Position numbers and translations under genes: made by a program. From JAAYDY01 sp964500225 (GTDB taxonomy: Bacteria; Planctomycetota; Phycisphaerae; FEN-1346; JAACEH01), in the NCBI GenBank assembly GCA_964500225.1, contig CAZCOA010000011.1, positions 1-61,008 on the forward strand: a stretch of DNA of 61,008 nucleotides, in the 5' to 3' direction. Positions 9,701 to 18,243 of this stretch are shown piece after piece (position 1 is the stretch's first letter; each line of letters starts with the position of its first letter). The notes under the pieces are model-generated. The model made no database searches and was not told where the DNA came from. It saw nothing but the letters and a program-made list of their open reading frames with translations.

Positions 9701-9869
9701 CGTGGTCGAGTGCGTCCTCTTCCCCGATGTGTACCAGAAATGCGGCCACGTGCTCATTTCGCGCGGCCCTTACGTCGCATGGGGAACGGTCGAAAATCAG
9801 CACGGCGCCATCACCCTTGCCGTCCAGCGCCTGACGATTGCCGATCCGGCAACCGCCCCGAATACATGA
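6729..9869 (+). CDS. dnaE2: Error-prone DNA polymerase III alpha subunit (DnaE2/ImuC type)
   Basis: A C-family DNA polymerase of about 1,046 residues from ATG 6729 (MYVPLRVRSN); the frame is open from 6666. Order of parts: N-terminal PHP domain (1-230), polymerase core with RGSAANSLV and the catalytic aspartates in PDIDLDV and KMDIL, helix-hairpin-helix region (about 760-830) and a C-terminal OB fold (about 950-1035). The RGSAANS motif and total length match DnaE2 rather than replicative DnaE1. The PHP metal site is lost: the usual HxH reads RVRS and the usual TDHD reads ADRD, so no PHP exonuclease activity is expected. Usual partners imuA and imuB are absent next to it. Likely role is translesion synthesis after DNA damage. 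Confidence 0.85.
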   Translation: MYVPLRVRSNTSLLYGASRPDELIDTARRLGYRAMALADRDTMYGAIPFYIAARQAGIEPILGVELFQGQAATEQSALLLARDLEGYRTLCRLVTARNLDESFDLGEALCRHHEGLFVVAMSIPLVNRLRGHVPADALFLGLCAYGDRRDRLRQEGTVRAARAARVPLAAAPEIAFHHPHRHRVHRVLRAIAERALAADLPMRRLAHPRAHLCPPADMAARYAPWPEALANARLIADGCRLELPLGRHVFPSFPLTEGETAYSRLARLAFDGLARRHGRLRPEAVARVEHELAIIERLGFSPYFLIVHDIAEFARREKIPTVARGSAANSLVVYALGLSNVDPLEHDLYFERFLNLSRSDCPDIDLDVCWRRRDKVIDYIFRTYGPAHVAMLSTHTTYQARSAFRDVARACGIAPAEADRLSKVLPHYGARSIRDAIVSFPECRSFPVDRPGMAEILTMTETLDGYPRHTSVHVGGVVIADRPLTDYVPLERAAKGVVVTQYDMDSVERMGLVKMDILAQRSLTIIEDTCRRVRENYGIEIDPESIPDGDAATAATLREGRTIGCFQIESPGMRNLLKMMRARNRLDVIHALSLIRPGPASSGMKERFIRRRLGQEPTEYADERLRGLLDETHGVMLYQEDVLRVAHVMAGFSLEKADELRKAMTKDRSGDRFDRMREEFLRGVLQGGGTRELAETLWDQVSQFAGYSYCKAHACTYGQISYQTVYLKSRRPGEFLAAVLANQAGYYEPREYVEEARRLGVTVLPPDINASDVEFAAHRCETATAGSAIRVGLRHVRGLSARHIRQLIDERQRRGPYRSLDDLLLRVPLARDEAENLILSGAMDGFGLSQPELLWRLDLEHKRLSRASPGGLFQTAEENETHTATTAGVMASCAPAEWQEAAAHGNYPVPDDYSPGRRLGLEEFALDLTASAHPMTVLGKKLDLPDRVPNGSLGAHVGRQVCVAGVLVASRRARTRSGEFMMFVSLEDETAVVECVLFPDVYQKCGHVLISRGPYVAWGTVENQHGAITLAVQRLTIADPATAPNT

Positions 9870-9937
9870 AAGTCGTACTATCTTTTTCTTTGTTCCCACA
9901 CATCGGAGCATCATCCCCGACTCCAGGGGCGTTCCAC

Positions 9938-10843
9938 TTAGAATAGCCGTCCCTGGGCTCCCGGCATGTCCTCGGGGCGCCTGGCGACCGACGCCAAAAA
10001 CGGAAAGGCCCGAAGCAGCGGTTCGGGAACGAAGACGCGCTTGTCGGCGAGTTTCGACATCAGTTGCAGCGCGTTGGCTGGGGCCTGGCCGCGATAGTGA
10101 TTGTTCGTAAACACATAGACTTCGCGGCTCTGGCGGCTGATCTCGTGGATGCGTGACACCCACTCGTCCAACTCCTCGTCGCGGTACAGGTAGTTGTACC
10201 GTTCCCACGCCTCGGCCTTCTCGTCGAACCACTTCTCGCGGTTCCGCCCGTGCAGCCGCACGTAACCAACCGGACCGGTCACATGCGCGGTCGGGCCGAT
10301 GCAGTGGTTGGCCTGCGGCTGGTCGATGTTGGCATAGGAGACTTTGAGGATTTCGAGGACGTTGCGGGCCTCGTCGGCGGTCCAGGAATCGTGACGCACT
10401 TCGACCACGAGCGGCCATTGGCCGAATTCGCCGACCAGACGCCGCAGCCACGTGAAGCTGTCGGGCTCGGCGCGAAACGACCACGGAAACTGGAGCAGCA
10501 CTGCCCCGAGCCGCCCGGCCTCGGCCACCGGGGTGATGGCTTCGCGGAAGGCGTCGGCCTCCGCCCGCGTCCAGGGCGATTGCCGCTGATGGGTGAACCG
10601 CTGATTCATCTTGAACGAGAACCGAAAATCGGCAAGATCAGCCGTGCGGCGGACCCACGACTCGGTGGTCCTGGGCGAAGGCGTGCGGTAGAACGATGCG
10701 TTGACCTCCAGGGCGTCGAAGCAGCCGGCCATGTAACGCAACTCGTCCTTCAAACGCGGATGGTCGGGATAGACGACGCCCTGCCAGTCCTCGTAGGACC
10801 AGCCGGAGGTGCCGACTCGAATGCGGCCTGGCGGCGCTGTCAT
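9938..10843 (-). CDS. DUF72 family protein
   Basis: About 301 residues from ATG 10843. The N-terminus IRVGTSGWSYEDWQGVVYP is the DUF72 signature, followed by FDALEVNASFYRTP, FRFSFKMNQRFTH and the late GYVRLHGRN. The family adopts a TIM-barrel-like fold related to xylose-isomerase-type enzymes; its reaction is unknown. The open frame continues to 10897, but that extension runs through the terminator hairpin of the upstream LysM gene, which argues for the later ATG. Convergent with dnaE2, whose stop lies 68 bases away. Confidence 0.85.
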   Translation of the reverse strand: MTAPPGRIRVGTSGWSYEDWQGVVYPDHPRLKDELRYMAGCFDALEVNASFYRTPSPRTTESWVRRTADLADFRFSFKMNQRFTHQRQSPWTRAEADAFREAITPVAEAGRLGAVLLQFPWSFRAEPDSFTWLRRLVGEFGQWPLVVEVRHDSWTADEARNVLEILKVSYANIDQPQANHCIGPTAHVTGPVGYVRLHGRNREKWFDEKAEAWERYNYLYRDEELDEWVSRIHEISRQSREVYVFTNNHYRGQAPANALQLMSKLADKRVFVPEPLLRAFPFLASVARRPEDMPGAQGRLF

Positions 10844-10861
10844 GGGTTCATTCCGCCAACC

Positions 10862-10897
10862 AAAAAAGAAAATGGACACCCCGTGCCGGATGTCCAT
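10862..10897 (-). terminator. Rho-independent terminator after the LysM gene
   Basis: On the minus strand ATGGACA and TGTCCAT pair (7 bp) around a GC-rich loop, followed by TTTTCTTTTTT. It lies 48 bases after the LysM stop codon and just before the DUF72 start. Confidence 0.7.
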
Positions 10898-10945
10898 TAT
10901 AACAGCAAGCGCCAGACCTTACAGTTTCGCGCTGCCAGAGTGCTG

Positions 10946-11599
10946 CTATTCCTCATACTGCGGCCGGGGCGGCATCTTCAGCACCATGCCTTCGCGCAGG
11001 GCCTCGGGCGAACTGAGCTGGTGACGGTTCAGATTGAAAATGTCCATGTACATGGCGCTGTCGCCGTAATGGCGGCGGGCAATGGCGATGAGCGTATCGC
11101 CGCGGCGGACGGTATAAACCTGCGGCGTAACGGTCTGCTGCTGAGCCAGCGGCTTCTCTTGGTGCTTGGGAGGCAGCTTGATGCGCTGTCCTGGGCGAAT
11201 AGTGTCGGTCAGGCCCGGATTGGCGTTGCGGATATCGTTGACATACGAGGCGTCGCCGTAATGAGCCAGGGCGATCTTGTAGAGGCTGTCGCCGGGCTGG
11301 ACCTCATAGCCGCCCCGCAACGGCGCATCGGGCTTTCGCAGCGGTGAGATTTCCTGTCCCCGATCCTCGTGCGGACGAAGCACCAGGCCGTCCACCCGGG
11401 GGGCGGCAGGCGGGACAGCCGGCTCCGGTGTTCGAACCACCGGCGGCGGACTACTGACCGGCAATGGCTTGGCCACCTTGGACGACGACTCCGCGCCGTC
11501 GCGGCCCCAAACTCCGAGAGCAAAGTAAACCACCACGCCCACAATGGCCGAGGCTACAAGCACGATGGCGACAATTGCCAGCAGACGTTTCAAGGGCAT
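10946..11599 (-). CDS. Membrane-anchored protein with two LysM domains
   Basis: 217 residues. Residues 5-30 are one transmembrane helix, 35-95 a Pro/Val-rich linker, 98-143 a first LysM (YEVQPGDSLYKIALAHYG ... RPGQRIKLPP) and 161-211 a second LysM (YTVRRGDTLIAIARRHYG). LysM binds N-acetylglucosamine-containing glycans such as peptidoglycan, so this is likely an inner-membrane protein whose C-terminus sits on the cell wall. No catalytic domain is present. It is monocistronic, with its own terminator; the secDF operon terminator lies on the other side. Confidence 0.85.
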   Translation of the reverse strand: MPLKRLLAIVAIVLVASAIVGVVVYFALGVWGRDGAESSSKVAKPLPVSSPPPVVRTPEPAVPPAAPRVDGLVLRPHEDRGQEISPLRKPDAPLRGGYEVQPGDSLYKIALAHYGDASYVNDIRNANPGLTDTIRPGQRIKLPPKHQEKPLAQQQTVTPQVYTVRRGDTLIAIARRHYGDSAMYMDIFNLNRHQLSSPEALREGMVLKMPPRPQYEE

Positions 11600-11752
11600 C
11601 CTCGCAGACCTAATTGCACAAACACTTTACCGCCTCATATTATCGACTTTCCAGCCCCATGACTATAGTGGTGGCGTGGATTTCGCCAGGCTCCGCCGGT
11701 GGTGAACACTCCTGACGCCGCCTCGGCCGAGCGTCGCAAGCCGGGCTGCACG

Positions 11753-11784
11753 AAAAAACGGGCGGCCCGTTCTGGACCGCCCGT
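11753..11784 (-). terminator. Rho-independent terminator of the sec/tgt operon
   Basis: On the minus strand ACGGGCGG pairs perfectly with CCGCCCGT around an 11-base loop and is followed by TTTTTCG. It begins 31 bases after the secDF stop codon and ends the six-gene operon. Confidence 0.9.
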
Positions 11785-11814
11785 CGTCACTTGCCGCATG
11801 GGAACGTCCGCCCA

Positions 11815-14800
11815 TCAAACCTCCGAGGACGCAACCTTCTGTGTTGCCACAGCCTTTCGCTTGCGAAGCACCAGGAGCAGCGGGCTGGCGATGACAATCG
11901 AGGAGTAGGTACCCCAAATGACGCCGAACATCAGAACAAAGGCGAAACCGTGAACTGCCGACTGCACGCCGCCGAACAGATACAGGATCAAGACAACGAT
12001 GAACGTCGTAAACGACGTCATGATCGTTCGAGTCAGGGTCTGGTTGATGGACGTGTCGATGACGGACTCGGACAACTCGCCGAACTTGCCGCGGTTTTCG
12101 CGGATGCGATCGAAGATAACGATCGTGTCGTTGAGCGAGTAGCCGATCAGCGTCAGGAAGGCGCCGATCATGGGCAGGTCGATCTTCATCTCGCCAATGA
12201 GCGGCACATTGCGGCCGAACCAGGAGAAGACGACGACCATGCCCAGGACGATGGCCACGTCGTGAACCAGGGCCAACACGGCCGCCAGGCCGTAGCTGAT
12301 GCGAGCGAATCGGAACCAGATGTAGAGAATGATGACCGCAAGCGACGCCACAGTCGCGTAGAACGCCTGTTGCTTAGCCTCGTCGCCGATGCTCTTGGCG
12401 ACCTTGGTGCTGATCAGGGCCGGGGCCTTGGCGATGCCGTTGCGAAGAGCGGTCTGCCACGTCTCGCGTGTACGTTCGACAACCGCCTGATCGGTGGTGC
12501 CGAGTCGCGGGTCATAGACATAGATGAGAAACTTCGAATAGCCTCTGGCGCCTCTGGCGAGGCCGGGATAAGGCAGGATTTCCCTTGCCACGGACGCCTT
12601 GTCCGGCTCCTGATTCCTCAGGTACTCGTCCAGGCGCTTGGCAACGTCCTGCACCGGACGCTCGTCGCCGACCAGATCGATGGTGGCCTGAATAGAACCG
12701 ACGTATTTCAGGTACTCGTTGAGGATCAGCTTGCTGCCGGTGGCCGAGGCGGCCAGACCCCGGTTCTGCATCTGGAGCACGGCGTCCTTGTCGAGGATGC
12801 GAGTCTCGACTTTGACCTGAAGCTCGCTGGTCTTGGCCAGCACGTCCCGGAACCGCTGTCTGAGGGTCTCCTTGACGATTTCGTCGTCGCTGCTCAGGAC
12901 ACGGATGCTGTAGCGGCGATCGGCAAACTCGTCATCCCGATAGATGATCGGCTGGACGACCGCGCTGCCATATCCCATGGCAAGATTCGCCGCGGGGACA
13001 ACATCGATCGGACGGTCCGTGGCAAAAGCCTTCGCCAAGTCCGCCGCCACCTTGGTCTTGTCGGCCGAGAAGACCTGGATCCGGTAGCCGTGCCCTGTCA
13101 GGACGCCTTCCGGGTCGGGCAACCCGATCACGAGCGCATCGGCGTACTCGGGCGACAGACTGGCCAGCTTCTCACGAACCGCCGGAACGTCCATGGCCTC
13201 CTTCAGCGACAGGGTGGCAACAAGGCCGCTGTCGAGGCCGGCAACGCGATTGCGGACGGCGTCGATCTGCACGGCCTCGGAGAAGTTGAGTTCGACGGCC
13301 GTGCCGCCACGGAACTCCATGGCGTACTTGTCCTCGCCCACGTAGATGCTTACGGCAATGCCCGTGATCACCAGGATCACGCTGACGACCATACACGGCC
13401 TGGCCAGCCTTGTGAAACGCACCTGACCGGCCTTGACCAGCCGGGGCATCATACGCAGCGTCCGCAACAGGCCGGCCTCCAGAAGCACATCGAAGATGAC
13501 GCGCGTCACAAGCAGGGCCGTGAACATGCTGGTCACCAAGCCGATGCACAACACGATGGCAAATCCCTTGACTTCAGGGCTGCCGACGAAGGCCAGAATC
13601 ACACCTGTCAGGAATGTGGTCAGGTTGCCGTCGAAAATGGCCGGCAGGGCCCGCGAGTAGCCGTTGCGGATCGCCAAGCGGATGCCGCTGCCCCGTTCCA
13701 GTTCCTCGCGAATGCGCTCGAAGACCAGCACGTTGGCGTCCACGGACATGCCCACCGTGAGGATGAGGCCGGCAATGCCCGGCAACGTCCAGACGCCCTT
13801 CATCGTATACATGATGACCACGATGATCACCAAGTTGAGCACCACGGCGATGTCGGCCACCAGACCGGCGAAGAAGTAGAAGATGAGCATGACCGCGATG
13901 ACCGCCAGCAGTGCGATCCATGAGGCGGTCAGTCCACGATTGATGTTGTCCTGCCCCAGCTCGGGCCCGACCTGCCGCTCAGACAGAAGCCGCAGGTCCA
14001 CATCCAGCGAACCCGACTGAAGCACCGTAAGCACCTCGTCGCGTTCCTGGGTGGAGTCGTAGCCTTCAATGATGCCGCCGGCGTCGAGTTCGGCCCTGAT
14101 GAACGGAGCGCTGGTCACTTTGCCATCGAGCACAATGGCCATGCGCTTGCCGATGTTGGGGCCGGTCAGGCCTCGCAGATTGTTCCTGGCCCCGGGCTTC
14201 ATGACGAAGTGGACGATCGGGCGACCGTCCTGCGTGTCTTTCATCGTTCTGGCGAAATCCTCGCCCTCGACCACGGGAGTGTCGCGACGGACAAGCACCT
14301 CGACGTCCGACAGCAACCGTTCCGGTACCGGCGATGTCGCGTCTTGGGCCGTCGCAGGCTCGGCCGTCGGCTCGCTGCTATCGTCGGGTTGATCCGCGAC
14401 GACCGTCGTGGTGGTTTCCGACTTGCCGGCACCGCCGGTCTGGTGAATGACGAAAATCGCCATCCCCTTGGCGGCCCCCGCAACCCCGGGGCGATAGAAT
14501 GGACTGACGTGAAGCTTCGCAGCCTCGTCACGGCTAAGATTGCCGAGGCCAAGGAATGCGGCCACATGCTGCCAGTCGGTCTTGGAGTTATACTTCAAGG
14601 GCACCCATTCGAACCGGTCGAGCGGTTCGCGGACCCCTTCGAGACGCCGCTGGGCCAGCTCCTCGAAATTGGGCACATCCTCCGGATCGGCCAGAAGGCG
14701 GAAGGCCAGACGACCGTTACGGGCCAGAAGCCGCTTGACCGTCTGGACTTCTTCGGAATCCGAACCGGCCATGCTGACTTCAATGCGGCCCGAGCCGATG

Positions 14801-15060
14801 CGACTGGTAATGGAATAGTTCTTAGTGCCGGTCGGGTCCACACGTTCCTTGAGCACCTTGATGATTTCGTCCATGTGCTCCTGATCGGACTCGCCAGCGA
14901 CTTCGTACACCAAGTTGGTGCCGCCCTGGAGGTCGATACCCAAGCGGAAATATTCCTTGGCCGCCTTGAGCGGTTCGTCCTGGCGTGCCAGATCGATGGC
15001 AGGAAGGCCGACGATCAGCGCCACAAACAATATGGTGAACCAGAAAACCGTTCGATTCAT
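11815..15060 (-). CDS. secDF: Protein translocase subunit SecDF (fused)
   Basis: 1,081 residues carrying SecD and SecF in one chain, the form found in Bacillus and many planctomycetes. The SecD half (about 1-530) starts with a TM helix followed by the motif GIDLQGGTNLVYEV, a large periplasmic P1 domain and a bundle of TM helices (SVDANVLVFERIREE). The SecF half (about 545-1081) has its own TM helix, the FRGGTAVELNF motif and a second bundle containing GYSLNDTIVIFDRIRENR. SecDF uses the proton gradient to pull secreted proteins from the SecYEG channel. It is the last gene of the operon after yajC (117-base gap) and is followed by a strong terminator. Confidence 0.95.
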   Translation of the reverse strand: MNRTVFWFTILFVALIVGLPAIDLARQDEPLKAAKEYFRLGIDLQGGTNLVYEVAGESDQEHMDEIIKVLKERVDPTGTKNYSITSRIGSGRIEVSMAGSDSEEVQTVKRLLARNGRLAFRLLADPEDVPNFEELAQRRLEGVREPLDRFEWVPLKYNSKTDWQHVAAFLGLGNLSRDEAAKLHVSPFYRPGVAGAAKGMAIFVIHQTGGAGKSETTTTVVADQPDDSSEPTAEPATAQDATSPVPERLLSDVEVLVRRDTPVVEGEDFARTMKDTQDGRPIVHFVMKPGARNNLRGLTGPNIGKRMAIVLDGKVTSAPFIRAELDAGGIIEGYDSTQERDEVLTVLQSGSLDVDLRLLSERQVGPELGQDNINRGLTASWIALLAVIAVMLIFYFFAGLVADIAVVLNLVIIVVIMYTMKGVWTLPGIAGLILTVGMSVDANVLVFERIREELERGSGIRLAIRNGYSRALPAIFDGNLTTFLTGVILAFVGSPEVKGFAIVLCIGLVTSMFTALLVTRVIFDVLLEAGLLRTLRMMPRLVKAGQVRFTRLARPCMVVSVILVITGIAVSIYVGEDKYAMEFRGGTAVELNFSEAVQIDAVRNRVAGLDSGLVATLSLKEAMDVPAVREKLASLSPEYADALVIGLPDPEGVLTGHGYRIQVFSADKTKVAADLAKAFATDRPIDVVPAANLAMGYGSAVVQPIIYRDDEFADRRYSIRVLSSDDEIVKETLRQRFRDVLAKTSELQVKVETRILDKDAVLQMQNRGLAASATGSKLILNEYLKYVGSIQATIDLVGDERPVQDVAKRLDEYLRNQEPDKASVAREILPYPGLARGARGYSKFLIYVYDPRLGTTDQAVVERTRETWQTALRNGIAKAPALISTKVAKSIGDEAKQQAFYATVASLAVIILYIWFRFARISYGLAAVLALVHDVAIVLGMVVVFSWFGRNVPLIGEMKIDLPMIGAFLTLIGYSLNDTIVIFDRIRENRGKFGELSESVIDTSINQTLTRTIMTSFTTFIVVLILYLFGGVQSAVHGFAFVLMFGVIWGTYSSIVIASPLLLVLRKRKAVATQKVASSEV

Positions 15061-15177
15061 GGCTGTAGGCTATTCCCTTTTTCTAGAGTCGTCGGACCTG
15101 CGTCGCCGGCCCGCGTGCGAGGGGCTTCATCGCACGTTCTGGAACTGCCATCACACGTCACGTCCATGCACGGGCGA

Positions 15178-15669
15178 TCAGGCCTGCTTGGAAGCCTGGT
15201 CTTCCTCGTCGGTCAGCACCCGGCCGACATGTGTCTTCTCCACGCGGATGCGGACGTCGTTGCGCTCGTCGATCTTCAGTACGACGCTCGATTCGTCCAC
15301 CGAGTAAACCACCCCATGGATGCCGCCAATGGTCACCACGTGGTCGTTCTTCTTCATGGCGCTGAGCATCTCGCGCCGCTTCTTCTCCTGCTTCTTCTGC
15401 GGGCGGAACATGACGAAGTACAGCACCACCAGCATTACGCCCATCATCAGAAGCATCGACGGCTGGAACCCGCCCGGAGGGGGGCTCTGCGTCCCCTTGC
15501 CGCCGTCGATCGGCTCGGCAACCTTGGTCCCGGTGACATGTTCGTCGCCGCCGGCAACCCCTTCGGTTCCATTGGACGCGGCGGACTGGGCAGTCGTTTC
15601 AGCGGCCGCTGGAGCGCTTGGCGCCGGTGTTTCCGTCGCTTCCTGGGCTAATACCATGAATCCGGACAT
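15178..15669 (-). CDS. yajC: Preprotein translocase accessory subunit YajC
   Basis: 163 residues from ATG 15669, which has AAGGAGG four bases upstream. It differs from the usual 85-110-residue YajC in having a 65-residue Ala/Pro/Thr-rich N-terminal extension before the single TM helix (MLLMMGVMLVVLYFVMFRPQ). The conserved cytoplasmic part follows (QKKQEKKRREML, DHVVTIGGIHGVV). YajC joins SecDF in the holo-translocon. It lies between tgt (66-base gap) and secDF, the classic tgt-yajC-secD-secF order. Confidence 0.93.
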   Translation of the reverse strand: MSGFMVLAQEATETPAPSAPAAAETTAQSAASNGTEGVAGGDEHVTGTKVAEPIDGGKGTQSPPPGGFQPSMLLMMGVMLVVLYFVMFRPQKKQEKKRREMLSAMKKNDHVVTIGGIHGVVYSVDESSVVLKIDERNDVRIRVEKTHVGRVLTDEEDQASKQA

Positions 15670-15735
15670 GAAACCTCCTTAGCATAGAGCATCTGCGCAG
15701 GCAGATGCAGACCGCGTACTATAGCCGCCGGGAGC

Positions 15736-16848
15736 CTATGAATCAACGCTTTTCAGAAACTCTTTTTCGTACTCGGCCAGCCGCCCGGCCTGGATCGCCT
15801 CGCGGATTTGGGCCATAAATCGCGCAAAAAACCGCAGGTTATGCAGGCTGGTCAGGATCGGGCCCAACATCTCACCCACCTGGAAGAAATGGCGGATCGC
15901 CCCACGGGAAAAACCGCGACAGGCTGGACAATCGCAATCGGCCTCAATCGGGCTGCGGTCGCCCTCGTACTGCTGGTTTCTCAGTCGCACGATACCCGAG
16001 AACGTGAACGCCGAGGCGTTGCGACCGTTCCGCGTCGGAAGGACACAGTCGAACATGTCCACGCCGCGCCGGACAGCTCCGAGGATATCCCGCGGCCGGC
16101 CCACGCCCATCAGGTAACGCGGCCGGTCAGAAGGCAATTCGGTTACCGCCGAGTCCACCGCCCGCATCATGATTTCGTGCGGCTCTCCGACGCTCACCCC
16201 GCCGATCGCATAGCCGGGCGACGGTACCTCGGCCACCAGGCGCCTGGCCGCCTGACGTCGCAGGTCGTCGAACTCCCCGCCCTGGACAATCGGAAACAGG
16301 GCCTGACGGTCGCTCGTCCGGTGAGCGTCGCGGCACCGACGGGCCCACAGCAGGGTCCGTTCCGTGGCCTGTTCCACGTCGGACCGTGACGAGGGATAAG
16401 GCGGACACTGATCAAGGGCCATAATAATGTCGGCCCCGATGGCGGCCTGAATCTCGATGCAACTCTCAGGCGTCATCCGAAGGGTGGCCCCGTCGATGTG
16501 GCTGCGGAATTCGACGCCGTTGTCGTCCACGGTGCGCAGGTTCGACAGGCTGAAGACCTGGAAGCCGCCGGAGTCGGTCAACACGGGACCGTTCCACCCC
16601 ATCATGGCCTGAATGCCGCCCAGGCACCGGACCACGTCGGCCCCCGGCCGCAGGGCCAGATGGTACGTGTTGGCCAGGAGGATTTCCGCGCCGAGGTCGC
16701 GCAAGTCCCGCGGCAGAAGGCCTTTAACCGAGGCTCGGGTGCCCACGGGCATGAACGCCGGCGTGCGGAACGTGCCGTGAGGCGTCGAGAACTCGCCTGC
16801 CCTGGCGGCCGAGGACCCGTCGCGGTGATGAATCTGAAAGTCGAACAT
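15736..16848 (-). CDS. tgt: tRNA-guanine transglycosylase
   Basis: 370 residues. Exchanges guanine 34 of GUN-anticodon tRNAs for the queuosine precursor preQ1. The pocket motif TDSGGFQVFSL holds the general acid/base Asp, FDCVLPTRNGR the nucleophilic Asp, and CDCPAC with a later HN the zinc site; GVSVGEP is also present. Queuosine is the likely product because queH, the last-step reductase, lies in the same operon. Spacing is 28 bases after the spoIID-like gene. The SD sequence is weak (GGAACGG). Confidence 0.95.
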   Translation of the reverse strand: MFDFQIHHRDGSSAARAGEFSTPHGTFRTPAFMPVGTRASVKGLLPRDLRDLGAEILLANTYHLALRPGADVVRCLGGIQAMMGWNGPVLTDSGGFQVFSLSNLRTVDDNGVEFRSHIDGATLRMTPESCIEIQAAIGADIIMALDQCPPYPSSRSDVEQATERTLLWARRCRDAHRTSDRQALFPIVQGGEFDDLRRQAARRLVAEVPSPGYAIGGVSVGEPHEIMMRAVDSAVTELPSDRPRYLMGVGRPRDILGAVRRGVDMFDCVLPTRNGRNASAFTFSGIVRLRNQQYEGDRSPIEADCDCPACRGFSRGAIRHFFQVGEMLGPILTSLHNLRFFARFMAQIREAIQAGRLAEYEKEFLKSVDS

Positions 16849-16876
16849 GCGTCGCCGTTCCGCGCGCCGTGCGGCG

Positions 16877-18169
16877 TCAATACACTCGAATCAGTTTGCT
16901 GCCAGGATAGTAATAGTAGAGTATCCCCTCGGCGCGACGGCCAAGGCTCGCCTGTTTCTCGGCCCCGTACTGACTCATGCCGACGCCATGACCGTAGCCG
17001 CGACCCGAGACCACTACCACGCCATTCTCCAGCCGAACGTCGAAACGATCGGACCGGAACGGGGTTTCCGGGGGAAACTGCTTCTTGAAAACGGCCACCG
17101 GAATCTCCCAGAGCCGGTCGGGCGACTCGGACGTCCAGAGATTAATCCACCGGACGCGCCCGTCTTCGGTGCGCGCGCGGTCGCCCGACTCGGCAACCGC
17201 AATGGCCTTCACGCCGCGCGCGTTTTCCATCACCTTGTTTGTCGCTCGCAGGTTCTTGAGCAACTGCTCGGCGTCCTGGCGAATTTCCCACCGATAGTGG
17301 GGCGCATCGCTGCTATAGCGGCAGGCGACGCCCATCAGGGGCGGAATCCGCGGTGCCTTCGGGAAAACCTGGTACGCCGCCACAGCCTGGCCGCTGCTGG
17401 TGCTGTGGTAAAACGCCTCGAAAAGCCTGGGGCCGCTGCCGCTATCATACGTCAGGACAACGCCTTGTGTCTGGCGGACAGCTTGGCGGGCCTTTTCGGT
17501 CTCGCTGGCGGCCCCCTCTTGGTACGCTTGACTGCGGTTGCTGCTGTCATAGACGTCGAAGGACCGGCCCGACGGCACGTTCTTCATCTGATAGAGAGCA
17601 AAGGTTCGGGCGGCGATGGCCTGGGCCTTATGCGTTTCGATGTGCCATTTGCCCAGAAGTTCCTTGCCGACCACGCTGACCAGGTACTGCTCCAGCGGCA
17701 GGACGTTGACCAGGGACACCCTTTCGTTCTCGGCACTGACTCGCAAGGTGCCGCGGAATACGGGTTGCCGTGCTGTCGGGCTCGGGGCGGGAAATACGAT
17801 GCGTGCCTCATCGCTATGAGCCGGCACAATGACCACGTTGTCGCCGTCCAGGGGCTGCTCGTTCAGAAAAAGTCGGCCGCCCCTGACCGAGAAGTTCGCC
17901 CCGGCCAGTTCGTCGCCCTGGGCAAGCAACTTGCCGCTCAGGCGGTCGTACATCTGGTATCGATCCAGCACATTCACGAGCCGCGACGGCCCGTCCTCGC
18001 CGATCTTCACGCGGATGTACGGCCCCGCCAGGGACGCCTCGCCTGGAATCTCGACGGAGGTATCGGGACGGCACCCTGCCAGCCCAATGCAGCACAATGC
18101 CAGAGCCGCCGGTCCCGCCAGATAGCGCAAAGACGATGCGCTAGCCGCAGCCGTAACACGATAGAACAT
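16877..18169 (-). CDS. SpoIID/LytB-domain lipoprotein
   Basis: About 430 residues from ATG 18169, supported by AGGAAAGG eight bases upstream; an in-frame ATG at 18232 has no such site. The signal sequence ends in a lipobox (CIGLAGC), so the mature protein is probably lipid-anchored. The C-terminal half is a SpoIID domain: LPLEQYLVSVVGKEL, KAQAIAARTFALY, the GYGHGVGMSQYGA motif and an ILYYYYPG ending. SpoIID of sporulating bacteria is a lytic transglycosylase on stem-peptide-free glycan; here, outside sporulation, it may trim or bind cell-wall glycans. It sits between queH and tgt in the operon. Confidence 0.85.
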   Translation of the reverse strand: MFYRVTAAASASSLRYLAGPAALALCCIGLAGCRPDTSVEIPGEASLAGPYIRVKIGEDGPSRLVNVLDRYQMYDRLSGKLLAQGDELAGANFSVRGGRLFLNEQPLDGDNVVIVPAHSDEARIVFPAPSPTARQPVFRGTLRVSAENERVSLVNVLPLEQYLVSVVGKELLGKWHIETHKAQAIAARTFALYQMKNVPSGRSFDVYDSSNRSQAYQEGAASETEKARQAVRQTQGVVLTYDSGSGPRLFEAFYHSTSSGQAVAAYQVFPKAPRIPPLMGVACRYSSDAPHYRWEIRQDAEQLLKNLRATNKVMENARGVKAIAVAESGDRARTEDGRVRWINLWTSESPDRLWEIPVAVFKKQFPPETPFRSDRFDVRLENGVVVVSGRGYGHGVGMSQYGAEKQASLGRRAEGILYYYYPGSKLIRVY

Positions 18170-18243
18170 CGAAGGAACCTTTCCTGGGAATGGAGTTGCC
18201 ACAGGCACGGTTTTCGCGCCCGCTTTATTCATGTCATCGGCAA

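Noticed and set aside
11791..13923. A 710-codon plus-strand frame opposite secDF
   Set aside because: Antisense shadow of secDF, His/Asp/Gln-rich, no motif or ribosome binding site.
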